Under the pieces are notes generated by a model. It made no database searches. It was not told where the DNA came from and was given only the letters and a program-made list of their open reading frames with translations. Position numbers and translations under genes: made by a program. From Capitulum mitella (taxonomy: Eukaryota; Arthropoda; Thecostraca; Pollicipedomorpha; Pollicipedidae), in contig CP099849.1 in the NCBI GenBank assembly GCA_030062745.1, positions 18,522,144 to 18,586,143 of the forward strand: a DNA stretch of 64,000 bases. The letters are read 5' to 3'. Positions 1 through 12,239 of this stretch are shown in pieces (position 1 is the stretch's first letter; each line of letters starts with the position of its first letter).

Positions 1-310
1 GATGCACACATCAAATTACGGTCAATGGGCAAAGTGTCAATGACTTCCAGCCATTGACCTGAGGTCAGGTCACAAATAGCTGTTGTTAGCCAAAATGTAC
101 CAACGTCAAAATCAGCGATGAATTACTGAGAATGGGCAGAAAATGGCAGAACTGGCTTACACAGACGCAAGTAATACCAAGAACCTGATTTTTTTTTAAA
201 AATCGCATTTTTTGGAAACCTTCGAATCGTAAAACATGGTTGTCTTTATGACATCATCAGGACGTTACCTAAGATGACGCTTCCAAACTTTGTGATATCC
301 ACTAGTCATA
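1..310 (+). repeat. Fragment of TTAA-family repeat (right-half sequence)
   Basis: This stretch matches the middle-right part of the elements at 33932-35148 and 56631-57546. Shared features are the AGGTCA/TGACCT-rich block near 40-80, the phrase around AAAATGTACCA at 91-101, and the block up to about 230. It has no recognisable end on either side, and the left part may continue outside the window. It carries no gene. Confidence 0.7.
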
Positions 311-2415
311 TAGAAAACGGTCTAGAAAGTTTTAGGACGCTGATTTTATTCCTTTGGGAGGTATCTAAGAAACGCGCCGGGGGCCTTAAACTCCCCCTCC
401 CCGGTCTATGGTGGATGTGTGCACAGCATTGACCTGCCGCTTGAAAAGGCCTTAACTTGTTTGGGGCATTCCCTCGCGTGAACCGCACTGCACATGTCAC
501 AAGCCCATGAAAAACATCAGTGTCGCCCATGAGCCTATGCTTAACATGCACAAAAATACCTAGTGAAATACCGCTAATGTAGATCACCTTGCAAGGGCCT
601 TCACAATAGTGTCGCATCGCCTCGCCGTGTACTCATGAAAACCGCTCATCCAGAAAACGTTCACCCTAAACAACGGAGGAGTCGTATCCAATTCGTTGAG
701 GGAGAGCACTAGTATCATGTGATAATTAACGTCACACATGACGATGAACTGGACTGATTATATTGTTGACCATCCGATACCGATTGAAATCACACCGAAA
801 TATTCCTCCAGTTTTAAACTAGCACAGGAACTAATCCTTTCGACTTCGGCCTCGTCGCCGCTGGAACCAGAGCAACAGCACTCAGCCTCAGCCTCACCCG
901 CACCCGAGGCAGAGGGGCCGACTGAAGTGCGCCGGCACTCGGCCTCACCTAGGCCAGAGAAGCATGGGCCAGCAGCAACGCCTCGCGCCGAGCCCGTATC
1001 GGAAGACTTCTTCATTCACCTGGACGAAAAAGAGACTGGCAACATGTTCTCGGCCATCACCTTAAAAAGGGGTGGTGAAGTACACTTTTTCTGCTTTTTG
1101 CCGCGCGTCTACTGGACCTAAATGACTGTTAGGTACACGCTACCGCCATGTAAAAAATGGGTTGCAGGAACATTTGCGGCTCATTTTTTTGCCAGCCGCG
1201 CCTATGTCGTTCGCCAGGTTATCGCGGGTATAAATTCACCGTCGAAAAGCCCCGCACTATGGGCAAAGCCGTGGTGCATTGCCAAAGGTTAAGTGTCGGG
1301 AGCACAGCACACTGCACCTACCAGCCCACCGATACCTGACGGGGACTGGCCGCTCTCACGCCGCTGACTGTGTGGCACATGAGGGACCGTTCCTCGTCAG
1401 GCAGCAGATGATCAGCGCTGCCCCACAAGACCAGCTGGCCGACGGCAACCTGACTGAAGCGCCTCCCGCTCAGGTTCTTCGTCAGGCGGCGTATGAGCGC
1501 CGGGCTTCAGAGAGATATCCCACCGACTGGTCAGAAGACCTGGCCTCCGCTGTGGAGATCCCTCGAGCGGAGGATATGTCGAGTACGAGCGTCATCGGCG
1601 GCGTCCAGTTCACCGGGAAGATCCCGATGGTCGTGCATTTGTACCGGGAAGACTGCGCGCAAATATCATATAAAACTATCGGCCCTGCATTTGGACGCCA
1701 CAGGCTCCGTGACCCGGCAGGTAGGAGACAAGCGGCCCTACCTCTACGCGCTCATCGTTCAGAGTCCCGAGGGCAGCTAACCACTGACCCACCTTCTGGC
1801 TGAGAGCCACACAGTGCCCACCATCTTGCACTTCGTAGCTCAGCTATCCTGAGACTACAAACTGGTCAACCAGGAGCAGCTGGCCCCGTCGAGAGTTGTA
1901 ATGGATTTCAGCTGGGCCCTGCTCCACGCTGCGTCCGAGGGTCTCCTGAAAACGACTCTGCAGGAATACCTAAAGGCGTGCTGGCAGATCATCAACGGTC
2001 GCACGGAGAAGCCTCAGGCTGTGAGGATTTGTCGCGCCCGCATATCACAACGTTTTCTCTCGTCCTGAAAAAGAAGGGAGTGAAGCGGGATGGTTCCATG
2101 GGGTATATGTGGCTCTTCGGGAGGCTGCAGCAGGCCACGTCTCTCCCCCATCCGGATCGGCCGTTCACTACAATCTGCCTCCTAGCTCTCTCCAAGGAGC
2201 CGCCGCCGTACCTCGATATACTGGGGTCGGCTGCTGCCGAAGTAAGTGAACCAAAAGGTGCGACGACGGAGCCACTACCAGAGGCCAATCAGACCTTTCG
2301 ACCGAAGACATCGTTTTGTCGGCACTTTGAGGACGTGATGACAAAAGTGGAGCAACATGTTCTAGACGCTAGGCAAGTAACGAGCAAATATTACTGCCCT
2401 GGTCTAATCTAGTAC

Positions 2416-3645
2416 ATGCTTGTGACGCTGATGCCTTTGGCCCCACTGTGGAGTCAGCTGATCTCGCCCGCGGTCACCTTCTACGCAGATGTGGAGTGCC
2501 ACATGCGGGTCGTGAAGAAACAGCTCCTCCACGGGCGGACCCGTCTCCCTCCAGGCAATTTCGTCTCAATCCTGCTGAAGCATACGGCGTCTCTCATGAA
2601 GGCAGATATGGTGCCAAGCCATCCTGCTCCAAGGGGCAAAAAGCGCCAGATGGCGGAAAACGGTGTTGGGCATCCAGAATGTCAAGAGGAGTACTGGGCT
2701 AAGCGAGAGCCCGACTCTCAGAAACCGGCGTGGTACGCCCGGCCCGCCCACCAAACAACTGCGTGCCGGACGGCCAGCTCTGAGTGTCCCCCGCCATTCG
2801 GACACGGAAGATGCACAGCCGATCCGGCCCGGCTAGGAGCAGCTACGACTGCAGGAGTCCGCGCAGAAGCAACTGCGGCCGCACGAGTCCGTCCAGGAGC
2901 AGGCACGGCCGAACCAGCCCGCCCAGGAGCAGATGCGGCCACACCAGCCCGTCAAGGGATGGCTGTGGCAGCACAGGGACGCCCAGGAACTGCTATGACC
3001 GCTCCGATCAGTCCAGGGCCAGCCACAGACGTACCAGCCCTCCCAGGAGTACCTATGTTCGTACCGGGACGGCCAGGAGCAGTTACGGCCGCACCAGGCC
3101 ACTCAAGAGCGGCTGTGACCACATCGGAGCAAATGGTTGCATTTGGTCCTGAGCGCCAAGTGTCACCCACCTTCGAAGATGCTGCCAGCCTCAGAACCCT
3201 GGAAGGTGACGAGTGGCTGGATGATCAAGTTATCGACGCCTTTTGCTGGGCGGTAGCGTCTGTCTCCGGTGGTCGAATGGTCAGCTTCTTCTTCCACTGG
3301 CATCCGGTAATGGCAGTCGGTCCAAACGAGTTTGAACTCCAACGGCAGCTGCAAGCCATCAAGGCCAACGAGTCGACGGTTTGGTTACTGCCCTACAACA
3401 GGAGTGGGACGCACTGGGCCCTGTTCCTGGTCTACTTAGTCGGCAAAAGAATAGTGCATCTTGACTCGCTGTGGCGAGAGTCGAAGAATGAAGATGTAGC
3501 GGCCGTGCAACGGCTTGTGGAGGTTTCACAATTGATCTTCAGGGACGCGGACAAGAACGACAACCCGCAACGAGCATGGAGCCTGGGGCGGCTGGTGGTG
3601 CCCGACACAACACCGCGACAGACAGACGACCACTCATGTGGCTAA
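2416..3645 (+). CDS. Ulp1/SENP-like (peptidase C48) domain ORF, remnant of transposon gene
   Basis: This 409-codon open frame is the best-preserved piece of the decayed transposon gene. Residues 1-60 look like the end of a transposase (ECHMRVVKKQLL). Residues about 135-235 are low-complexity Ala/Pro/Arg/Gly repeats. Residues about 250-409 form a Ulp1-like cysteine protease: LEGDEWLDDQVID is the substrate-side motif, GTHWAL holds the likely catalytic His333, HLDSL the Asp350, and RQTDDHSCG the Gln402 and nucleophile Cys408. TAA at 3643-3645 falls one codon after this Cys, and the same frame continues for 33 codons (YVCWHAETAV...) to TGA at 3745. The domain is therefore cut just after its nucleophile by a nonsense change. 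The ATG at 2416 is only an open-frame start, because the gene once continued upstream. Confidence 0.6.
   Translation: MLVTLMPLAPLWSQLISPAVTFYADVECHMRVVKKQLLHGRTRLPPGNFVSILLKHTASLMKADMVPSHPAPRGKKRQMAENGVGHPECQEEYWAKREPDSQKPAWYARPAHQTTACRTASSECPPPFGHGRCTADPARLGAATTAGVRAEATAAARVRPGAGTAEPARPGADAATPARQGMAVAAQGRPGTAMTAPISPGPATDVPALPGVPMFVPGRPGAVTAAPGHSRAAVTTSEQMVAFGPERQVSPTFEDAASLRTLEGDEWLDDQVIDAFCWAVASVSGGRMVSFFFHWHPVMAVGPNEFELQRQLQAIKANESTVWLLPYNRSGTHWALFLVYLVGKRIVHLDSLWRESKNEDVAAVQRLVEVSQLIFRDADKNDNPQRAWSLGRLVVPDTTPRQTDDHSCG
2815..3125 (+). repeat. Coding minisatellite, ~30 bp imperfect units
   Basis: About ten imperfect 30 bp units (GCCCAGGAGCAG plus variable bases) encode a ten-residue Arg-Pro-Gly-Ala-rich repeat that links the transposase-like part to the protease-like part. 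The frame stays open through all units. Confidence 0.7.
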
Positions 3646-3749
3646 TATGTTTGCTGGCACGCTGAAACGGCTGTTACTGGCATCAACAGACTCTTTGATG
3701 CCACAAGTATGCAGGTCGAAGTTCGTCGAAGGATATTGAACGTATGACT

Positions 3750-5550
3750 AATTTTTGCCCATGTTGTACGTTAATAGTAGTCCTTAGTTCATTCGATTCG
3801 TGTCCACTTGAAGTTCTCTGGTATGTCATTTGTACAGCTATTCCTTAAAATTTTCAGAAATTCTGCTTTTCCATGGGCATTCGAAATGTTTCGACCCAAT
3901 TTCATGCTCCTTAATTAATCTGAACCTTGATTGAAGTGGTGTCATAAGAATGTATTTTACTTTTAGGCGATCTTTGTGGTCTTCATGGTATATTTATGTT
4001 TGATCTTACCCGAAAAAATGTGAAAAAAAACAACATGCAAGCCCTTGATCCTGAGCTGTTATCCCCATGAGGCGAGAACCGGTGTCCTGAACTACGGACT
4101 TCGACGAACGTCGGCATGAGCACGCAACAGTATCTCGTGTTTATGCATAGACTACATGTATAAACTCAAAGGTTCGTTCTTCGCTGCTGTCTGCGCATGA
4201 TGCGAACGAATTCAGTGTTGTCGAGTTTCTGTTTGACGCTTTAAACTGCTGATTACAAGTGGCCAATCCCACAAAGCACGCAGACTTGACGGTTATGTCA
4301 TATGGAGCCAAAGCATTTATAACTGAAGCTGAGTATTCAGCATGGTTTTCGTTTTTGAGCATTAGGGCACGTACAATCCAATATTCTGTTCGAATATCGG
4401 AATCATGACATTGATTGCCAAATGTATATCCAGCCGAGTGCAGGCAAGCGGAACACACTCATACAAATATTCCATTGCGTTGCGGATTGGAAGGATGTCA
4501 GGCCAAGGAGAAAGATCAGTCTCTAAAGCCAACAAAGGAAATCCGTCATTTTCTACATGTGTAGATAAGTCAGCTTAAAGGAATGAGCCTAACAAAAATT
4601 ACCTTATTTCTAGCACATACGTAGAAAATTGCGACAGTCCCTCACGGAGCTCGTGAAGCCTTTCGTATTACACATACTTTGACGTTACAAAAACGTTAAC
4701 ATCATGCATTGCAAGCCTTTCGATCTTAACGCTGCACTTTTCCCGTGAATCGCTGCTTTGAATATGGTCCTGTGGGAGTCCGGTATAGCAGTGGTGTGCG
4801 CTCTCTGTCTGGGATTCAGACCCGGTGTTAATCGGCCAAACATGGCAATAGGCTGGAGATCACCGGCAGCAGGTGGCGTCCAACCCGCACCTCCCGGCGG
4901 CACTGCTGCTGCGCCGGCTCGGCCTGCCACCTGCAGACAGCCAGGCGGGCGACGGCGACCTCGTCTGGCCCGGCGGCCGGCTGAGGGTGGCCGACACGCA
5001 GCGGAGACGGTCACACGGTCCCCCGCCTGACCCTTTCATGTCAACCAGTTACCTTCCAGGTTAGTGCAAACCTTACGTTTGGTAACTTTAAGCTGATTTT
5101 CAGGAGTTCAGACAACTCATTTTGGATCAGATAGGCTCAAATTCGTCTCCATTACGATATTCAGTACGAAAAATTAGTATGGGGACGTTGAAAAATCAAA
5201 AACGTGTATCATAGGCCATTGCCTTCGTTTGACCTTGAAAAGGTGCGGTACAAGGAGCTTTCCAGTTACACAGACAATGCGACGCGTCTGTAAACGTACG
5301 TGTCGAGATCCCGTCTGTCGCATGCACATCCAGAAAAATCACCAGACTAATATCGTCCGAGCCGAGGTGCCGCAACGTGCCGCCTTGGTCTTTTCCAGGG
5401 CGCTGCGCCGCCGTCGGCCCTCAGTTAGCTGGAGGGGATCGCGGACGGTGTGGCCGCCGAACCCGTCACCTGTTCCGACTCGGTCGGGACCGCCGGTCTG
5501 GCCATCACGGCTCGAATCGGCCGGGACTAGGAGGTCGCTGGTCGCGCCGA
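3750..5550. other. No gene recognised
   Basis: AT-moderate sequence up to about 4750, then a GC-rich patch at 4860-5040. Short open frames here show no domain, no splice-consistent exon and no codon bias that I can support. Confidence 0.5.
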
Positions 5551-5554
5551 TGTT

Positions 5555-5785
5555 GATGCGGCTTACGGACTGCATCAGCGCCGCCGTCAGCTGAGTCGGA
5601 ACAGAGGTTCCGATCACGGACTGCATTGGCGCTGCTGTCAGCTGAGGAATAACAGGACAATCCTAGTGCTGCCGTTAGGTAAAGGAAAACGGAGGAACGG
5701 CTGCAGGACTGTGTCAGCGCTGCCGCCACTGAGGTACAACAAAAGGTTGGCTCGTGGACTGCATCGGCGCTACTGGCAAACAAAA
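5555..5785. repeat. Degenerate tandem repeat (GGACTGCATCAGCGC units)
   Basis: Four imperfect copies of a GGACTGCATCAGCGCCGCC-like core occur near 5566, 5618, 5706 and 5756, followed by variable spacers with CAGCTGAG. The unit length varies from about 50 to 90 bases. The flanks (5790-6600) show nothing recognisable. Confidence 0.5.
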
Positions 5786-6604
5786 AACCATTGCTGAGCA
5801 CCGTTGCGATGTCGCAGGTAATATGCTTTGCACACGATGAGCAGATGCGATGCGTTCTGCATACGTTCAGCAGTCGAACATGGAAATTTTACGATGGCTG
5901 ATTTTCAAGAGAAAGACCATTAGCCCAATATATATGGCAGCGGGTTGCCCTCAGTGGTAACGCCAGCTGATTTCATGCCTTATGAAAATGCTCCTTGGGT
6001 AAATGGATACAAGGTTTCGAAATGTTGCTACCAGGGATTTATAATATCCTAAACTGAAGCTCACCGAAAGCCTACACATTCAGCTGAACCGTCCGGCACT
6101 CGGCGCCTCGGTCATGGGATTCTCGGCAAGAACGGCGTCTCGTTCACAGAAATCGCGGGGAACTTGTAAGCATCGACCCGGAGAAGCGCAGCGACGACCG
6201 TGCTGCTTGGTAGCGACGACTGGCTCCGCCGAATAACAAACAGTGGTCCGAGCAGGGTGCGAACGAGCATCACCTTCCGACAGATACAGTTAAGGCAATT
6301 ATATCAAATGGTAGGCTCATGACGAGGCAGTTCGCCGGCAGTGTATGAAAAACCTCATGGGGGCGTGGAGTGGTACTTATCAGCCCCACGGCGACGGCCA
6401 ATGGACAGAACTATACAAAAGTAGAATGTTTTAAACTTATGTTCAAACGGTCCGCACTCACTGTCGTAGGAATATCCAGGAAAGTGGGGAGGGGCAGGGA
6501 AGCAAAGCCTCTTTTACTATAAGGCTAATGTTACATTTCTCAAAAAGGGAGGGCATGGCCCTGCCCTCCTCCCCTGCCTACGCCCATGTCTGTACCGAAC
6601 GAAC

Positions 6605-8045
6605 TGTGACACAGACATTTAATATTTCGGAAAGTAAAGTTTTGCATATCCGTCTTAGCGTATTTTGATTCCGAATACTTAGATCATACTTCATCAGATC
6701 GTAAACTTGAAGTTCCATCGATAATGATTCTCTTTAACCCTATTCCCGGAGGGCTAGACGGTATGGTCAATTCCCGGCAGGGGGGCCAATGCGGCCCCCC
6801 CCCTGAGATCTCGAGAACTACATATCCGATTTCATCGCAACAAATGGCAATCGATTCGCCATGACGTGAACTACATTTTTATAAAAAGAAATTTTGAAAA
6901 TTTTGATTGAAAGGTGTGGATATTGGGGGGCAAAACTGTCAAAATGGGGGTAATTTTGGACTTCTTATAACTCCGTTGTTTATCGCCCGATTTCGAAAAG
7001 TGACCAAGTTTCGTGGGGGGGGGGGGCGAATTCAGCCCCCCCCTGACGGGAATAGGGTTAAAGACCTTCAAATTTGACCTCCGGTATTTCAGAAAGTTGG
7101 TGCCAAAAATGGCATCCTCACCTTAGTTTTTTTTACTTTTCAGATGCTTAAGCCAGGTTCAGTCATTCTGCTAATTTTCAGCCAGATCGTGAGGATCCTA
7201 AATATCAATGCACAGAATGACATAGCAGTAATCTCTGATATCTCAGAAAGTTCCAGCGTCCACCATAGCTTTTCGGGCTTTAAATGGCTAGGTCAAGCTG
7301 CATTAATCTATAAATTTTCAGCCAAATGGAGTGGTCCGCTTTAATAACATTGATCTTTGACCTCCGATATTTTCCGAAATTTTGCATGTTCACCTTGGCG
7401 TTTGGAATCTTCAGATCTTTAAGCCAAGTTCTATCAGCGTGCTAATCTGCAACTAGATCGTGAGAGTCTTGAATATCAATCTATAGAATGGTATAACTTT
7501 GACTTTTGATATCTCAAAAGGTTACAAATGTCCACCTGAGCTCTTGAGGTCCTAGAATGCTTAGATCAACCTTCATTAATGTGCAAGTTTTCAGCTCAGT
7601 CAAAGTAGTCTGCCTAAATGACCTTGAACTTTGACCTCTGATGTTACAGAAAATTTTCAGTGTCCGCCTTAGCTTTTGGAATTTTGGGATGCCTAAGCCA
7701 TGTTCTGTCAACGTGCTAATTTTCAGCTAAATCGTGAGTCTTTTGAATATCAATCTACAGAATGGTATAATTTTGACCTCTAATATCTCAAAAAGTGTCA
7801 AATGTCCACCTTAGCTTTTGCGGTTCTAGAATGATTAGATCAACCTTTATAAGTGTACAAATTTTCAGCTCAATCAAAGAAGTCCGTCTAAATGACCTTG
7901 AACTTTGACCTCTGACATTTCAAAACGTTTTCATTGTCCACCTTAGCTTTTGGTGTTTCCAGATGCCTAGACCAATTGCTATCAGGGTGCCAATTTTTAG
8001 CCAGATCGCGAGAGTCCCAAATATCAGTCTACAGATTGCTATAAA
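6605..8045. repeat. Satellite array with dimeric higher-order structure
   Basis: Monomers share CACCTTAGCTTTTG, a GATGCTTAAGCC/TAGATCAACC block, TTTTCAGC, and TTTGACCTCTGATAT. Copies of the CCTTAGC anchor lie near 7120, 7262, 7392, 7534, 7666, 7808 and 7940. Spacings alternate 142 and about 131 bases, so two monomer types repeat as a roughly 274 bp dimer. The array starts near 6605 and is interrupted at 6738-7057 by a MITE. Open frames inside it are chance. Confidence 0.85.
6738..7057. mobile_element. TTAA-flanked MITE, piggyBac-like (copy A, internally deleted)
   Basis: It is flanked by TTAA on both sides (6734-6737 and 7058-7061). The ends are inverted, CCCTATTCCCGG at the left and GACGGGAATAGGG at the right. 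The interior is shared with copies B (12240) and C (42770) but lacks most of their central part. TTAA duplication with CCC/GGG ends is characteristic of the piggyBac superfamily. It has no transposase. Confidence 0.8.
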
Positions 8046-8473
8046 TCTGCTGCCGGCTTGACAACCGTTGTCACCGGGAAGGCTCCTGAAAATGGTCGCC
8101 GAATGGTCACAGGTATGGCATGCTAGACCCGGATATAAAGCGGCATTTTAACACCGTGGTTTTGTGTGTAACCATACAATGTACCAACATAAATCATACA
8201 GATTTACTACTCTGCATCTGTAGGTCGGAAATTAATATTTTCCAATGAAATGTTTTGTCACCAACTGTGCTACCGGCGCCATCTATCCACATCTGCGAAC
8301 ATTGGCGCGCCCAGGGCGAGGGCGCCTGTAGGATCAGACTCTCTGGGATGAAAGCTGCACATTTTAGCATAAAAAGAAAACGGAAAAATTGACCTTGTGC
8401 ACGAAATCAAATGAGCTTCGGGCTCGACCAACCATGTAGAAAAAAACCTGGGTGCATCATTGCATGCGATTTG

Positions 8474-8990
8474 GCCCATCTGGGTCCCATGGGGGGCCCA
8501 GATACCAGCTCACCTGCACCTCATGTCGACATGAGCGCAGTTGGCCCACATGTAGCTTATATGGAGCCCACATTTGCATTCATTCCTTTTGGCATTTGTG
8601 AAGAATAATCAGCCATTCTGCAGCTGGGGAGCACAAATCGAAAACATTCGAGGCCTGTCAAAAGAATGATACCATATGGGCAGCCCATCTGGGTCCCATA
8701 TGGAGCACAGATACATGCTTGCCTGCACCCCATGTTGACATGAGCCCAGCGGACCCACATGTAGCCTGTATGGAAACCACATAAGTATTCATTCCATTTT
8801 TGGTATTTGTGAAGATCATTCGCGTAGTACGCAACGAGGGAGCACAAATCGCAAATATTCCAGGCGCATAAAAAAAAACATGACAACATATGGGCAGCCC
8901 ATCTGGGTCCCAAATGGAGCCCAGATACCAGCCCACCTTCAGCGCATGCCCACATAAACCCACTCGCCCCACATGTAGCCCGTACACGGG
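8474..8990. repeat. Tandem repeat, ~210 bp unit, about 2.5 copies
   Basis: Units start with GCCCATCTGGGTCCCA at 8474, 8683 and 8897, giving periods of 209 and 214. Each contains CCACATGTAGC, a GTATTCATTCC block and GGGAGCACAAATCG. The third copy breaks off near 8990. Overlapping open frames follow the repeat and are not taken as genes. Confidence 0.8.
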
Positions 8991-9172
8991 TGCCATTTGG
9001 GAACGCTGGCTGGGAACCGTGTTCGGCCGCGAAAGCTGTTTCTGCCTCGCGTCTGCCAAGGCCGTCTTCAGCTTCGTGGCGCCGACGCAGCAGAAACAGT
9101 CTACTGTTAAAACACCCCGGGGCCTGGGGTGAAGGCTCCACAGGCTTTGTCCACCGCGGGGCCGATGCCCTG

Positions 9173-9554
9173 GGGTCGTCCGTAAATTACGTAACGCTTC
9201 GGGTTGGACGTGTGGGAGTTGGCGATGCGTGACAGAGCTTTGGAACAGGAATGGTGGGAATTTGGCGGAGCATTGCGTAGCACTACCACATAAAAAGAGA
9301 ACAGGGCTTTACCGTATGAACACTAAAAGAGAGTCATCTTTAGCAAATCAATTGTGCTCCAGGTTCCGTTTATCGACGTTTGTAAACTAAGTGACGCGCT
9401 CTTGAAAGGCCGAGACAAACAAGCAGCGAGGGGCTATGTTGGCTGGGATATTGCGTAATTTCCGGGTAAGGATTTTGGCTGACCGTTACGACGCGTTACA
9501 GGGGTCAGGGGAGTAAAAAACGAAAACTGCGTTACGTAATTTATGGACGATCCC
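9173..9554. mobile_element. MITE with 25 bp terminal inverted repeats
   Basis: The left end GGGTCGTCCGTAAATTACG is mirrored at the right by CGTAATTTATGGACGATCCC (9535-9554), with only a few mismatches across about 25 bases. The interior has further ACGTAA/TTACG motifs in both orientations. There is no coding capacity. I cannot assign a superfamily or a clear target duplication. Confidence 0.7.
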
Positions 9555-9559
9555 CATCG

Positions 9560-11530
9560 AGACGAAGGGCCGGGCCCTCCGACACTGCGTTACCAATGTC
9601 TGCAGAACGTCTCTACCTTGATCAGCCGTAGTAGCACAGAGGTCGACGCAACCGCCGGCCGGGGAATAGCGTATCAGAGCAGCGGGCCAAATAACGGCAC
9701 TATCCAACCAACCACGCACCTCGCTCGATGCCGCAGTGGCCCGGTCACCCCCTACGTCAGCAAAATATCGCTACTGCGCCCGACAGTGACGTGTATTCTG
9801 GAAAGGCAGGTCGAATTGGATTTCAGACGATTTCTGCTTAGTCGACGCTGTAAGCTCAAATGTTGCATTTCCTCAAAATTGGGCTAGACTCTTGACCCTC
9901 TAACCCCTGCCCCTCCCCTTCCCGCTCCTCCGGATCCTCAGCCGTTATGTCTTGTCACGCAGGTGTTATATGACGGCGACTGTGCGCGGACAGGTAAAAG
10001 GTATCACGAAATAGCAATGGGCCCTCAGACTGTTGGGTCTACGAACTGTCGGAAATGTTATGTTAAATTTCCCAAGGAACACTGGGGCAAGATTTTGTAT
10101 CTAAAAAAAAAACACATGGCCAACTCAGTGTAGGATAGCAAGATCAGTGGGGGGGGGGGGCTGAACCCTGGGTCGATCAGCCTTGGTACCCCAAGTGCTG
10201 GTTCCTGCCATTTCGTTCTACTATTCTGGAAAATGTTTGGGGGCTGGCTGCTAAGTTGGGGAAATGAACTGCAAATGGGGGCGGAGTGCGGTGGGGGCTG
10301 GAGCCCCCAAGTGTATAGGACCCTATACCTCTGAACCCGCTCAAGGGGCTCAGTCCGCACATACATTAAATCAGCTGCTTCGTGGCCTGAGCAGAAAACA
10401 CAAATGTACACACCGGACACATTGTTTCTGACAGAGACCATTGACCCTGGTGTGCCCTTTGGCTTCGGGAAGAGGGTCAAAGGGTTCACCGCAAGAAGCC
10501 ACAGTTGGGCACCCCAACTGTGAGCTTTTTACGACGCAAGGTGAATCCATTGCACTTGCTGGGCGAGCCCACGCTGTAACAGTTGACCTTGAACTGTCGA
10601 CGTTCGTTATTTACGATTCAAAGGCGAGCCCAGGTTGCCGGTTTTGGGGCGTCCGAACGGTCAGATAATACTTCGGGAAGTCTTTTCCTTCGGTGTGAAC
10701 CACTCTGAAGGTTAGAGAACCGGAATTTAGGCGAGTCGTTAGATTACAGTTGACTTTGATATCAGAACATGTGAAATATCCTGAATGGCGAGTAAATCGG
10801 ACGTTTCTGAACGAGGAAACAGGGATCAATGTATCAGAAAAGGGAGTTCGCCAGTGAGGGATAGGAAATGACATCCCCTTTTAAGGGGAAGACGTAGCCG
10901 GAAGGGGCATGGAAGTCATGGCCCCCCTGAGCCAAGCGGTCCTTACTGGACAAATGGCGATTTCCCACGAATATCAAATAGTGGTCATATATATGTTGCA
11001 AAAACGAACATTTTATGTTTTCCGGTGTTTTAAATATGAAGCAAACGACATAAAATTGCCTCTTTTTCCTATCAATTTCGTCATATGCCAATGGCATATG
11101 ACCAGATTTGACATTTGCTCCCTACAGAGGAAAATCCTGGCTACATGCCTCGGCAGAGCAGACATCACCAGAATTTTACACAAGGGAGATCTGCTAATGT
11201 TACAAGATGGCTGTGAAGGGGTAGAACAAGATACGTTTGCCAATACGAAAAATATTTCACTCCAAAAAACCTAGGGATATGGCAAATCCCCTGCCTATGA
11301 GAGGTGGAGCCCTCCGCCCCCACCCGGCTGACGACAATGCTGGGGCCGAGGGGACGGCAGACGGCTGTAACGGGGACGTCCCTGATAAATCAGGCGCTAC
11401 CGGCGCACTGTCACTTATTGTTTTCGTCTCTGTCAAATCTAACCCATTTGGAAGTATTCCAGTTAACGGCAAGTCTCCCGCCGTTCCATGCAATGCTGGA
11501 AACACAAGGGCGGTTCCGAAATTTCGCCAG
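9560..11530. other. No gene recognised; one short perfect hairpin
   Basis: The only structure I can support is a 10 bp perfect inverted repeat, GTCATATGCC / GGCATATGAC, with a three-base loop at 11080-11102. Short open frames on both strands have no recognisable domains. Confidence 0.5.
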
Positions 11531-12239
11531 GGGGAATGGTCAGCGGGGAAACCCCCCAGCTGGGGCCCCCCATTTTTTCTCTTCGGATATAAAAAACGTT
11601 TATCTGTCCGGGTACAGAAGGAAATATTTGGTGTAATTTTGCATTTTTTACCATATAAATTAACCGAAGAAGTTCAAGTGCGTCACCTTATTTGAGAAAA
11701 TTCGCGTTTTGTTCTTCTACAGAGTAGCCGAATTATAACAACGTCCGGATTTTAGGTGGTTGCGTCCCTCCCTTCATCTGAAATGTACCAGTATCTGGTA
11801 CAGGAGCCTCTCTGCCCCTCGTCGTATCTGGAGACTTTTGCTTGCTCAGGTTAAGTTCCCTCTTGCACTTTCATCGACACTTTTGGTGGTCTCTAGCCGC
11901 CTGCAGTGTTAGGACCCTTTTACAGTTTCACGTATCTCGTTACGTCTCAGACTCTCCTTTGGCAGTTTCAGGTGTGCCTCAGGCAGTTTCATGAACCCCT
12001 CTGGCAGTTTCAGGGAGACTTAAGCCATCTCGGGTTATCTTCTGTCACCCTGGGGAATTTTTGCCGTCTAAGGAGCCCTCCAGGCAGCAGCAAGGCCCCT
12101 TTGGCTGCTGATTGGGAAGGCCAAGAGGTCAGGCAGCCAAGAGCTGCCGATTCGGCCTCCCTGGGGCCGAATGCCCCAATTCTCTGGATAGTGTGAGACG
12201 CCCGTAGGACGTTTTACTCCTTCCGAAACAAACAATTAA

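Larger units (their letters stand above)
738..3747 (+). pseudogene. Decayed DNA-transposase-like gene with C-terminal Ulp1-type protease
   Basis: This is a broken multi-frame gene. At about 1205-1385 there is a Cys/His pattern resembling a FLYWCH zinc finger. From about 1680 (frame 2) comes a segment with LHLDATGS followed by AESHTVPTILHF and VVMDFSW near 1898-1920, which looks like the two Asp-containing blocks of a DDE-type transposase. Next, in frame 1, is a Lys/Arg-rich segment and then a C48-like protease domain. Frame changes near 1660-1680 and near 2040, plus in-frame stops at 1778-1780 and 1850-1852, show it cannot make a full protein. Some Mutator-like (MULE) transposases combine FLYWCH, DDE and Ulp1 modules, so I infer that class. 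Terminal inverted repeats were not found. Confidence 0.6.

Noticed and set aside
8557..9141. 194-codon minus-strand open frame
   Set aside because: It runs through the ~210 bp tandem repeat, and its protein is correspondingly repetitive.
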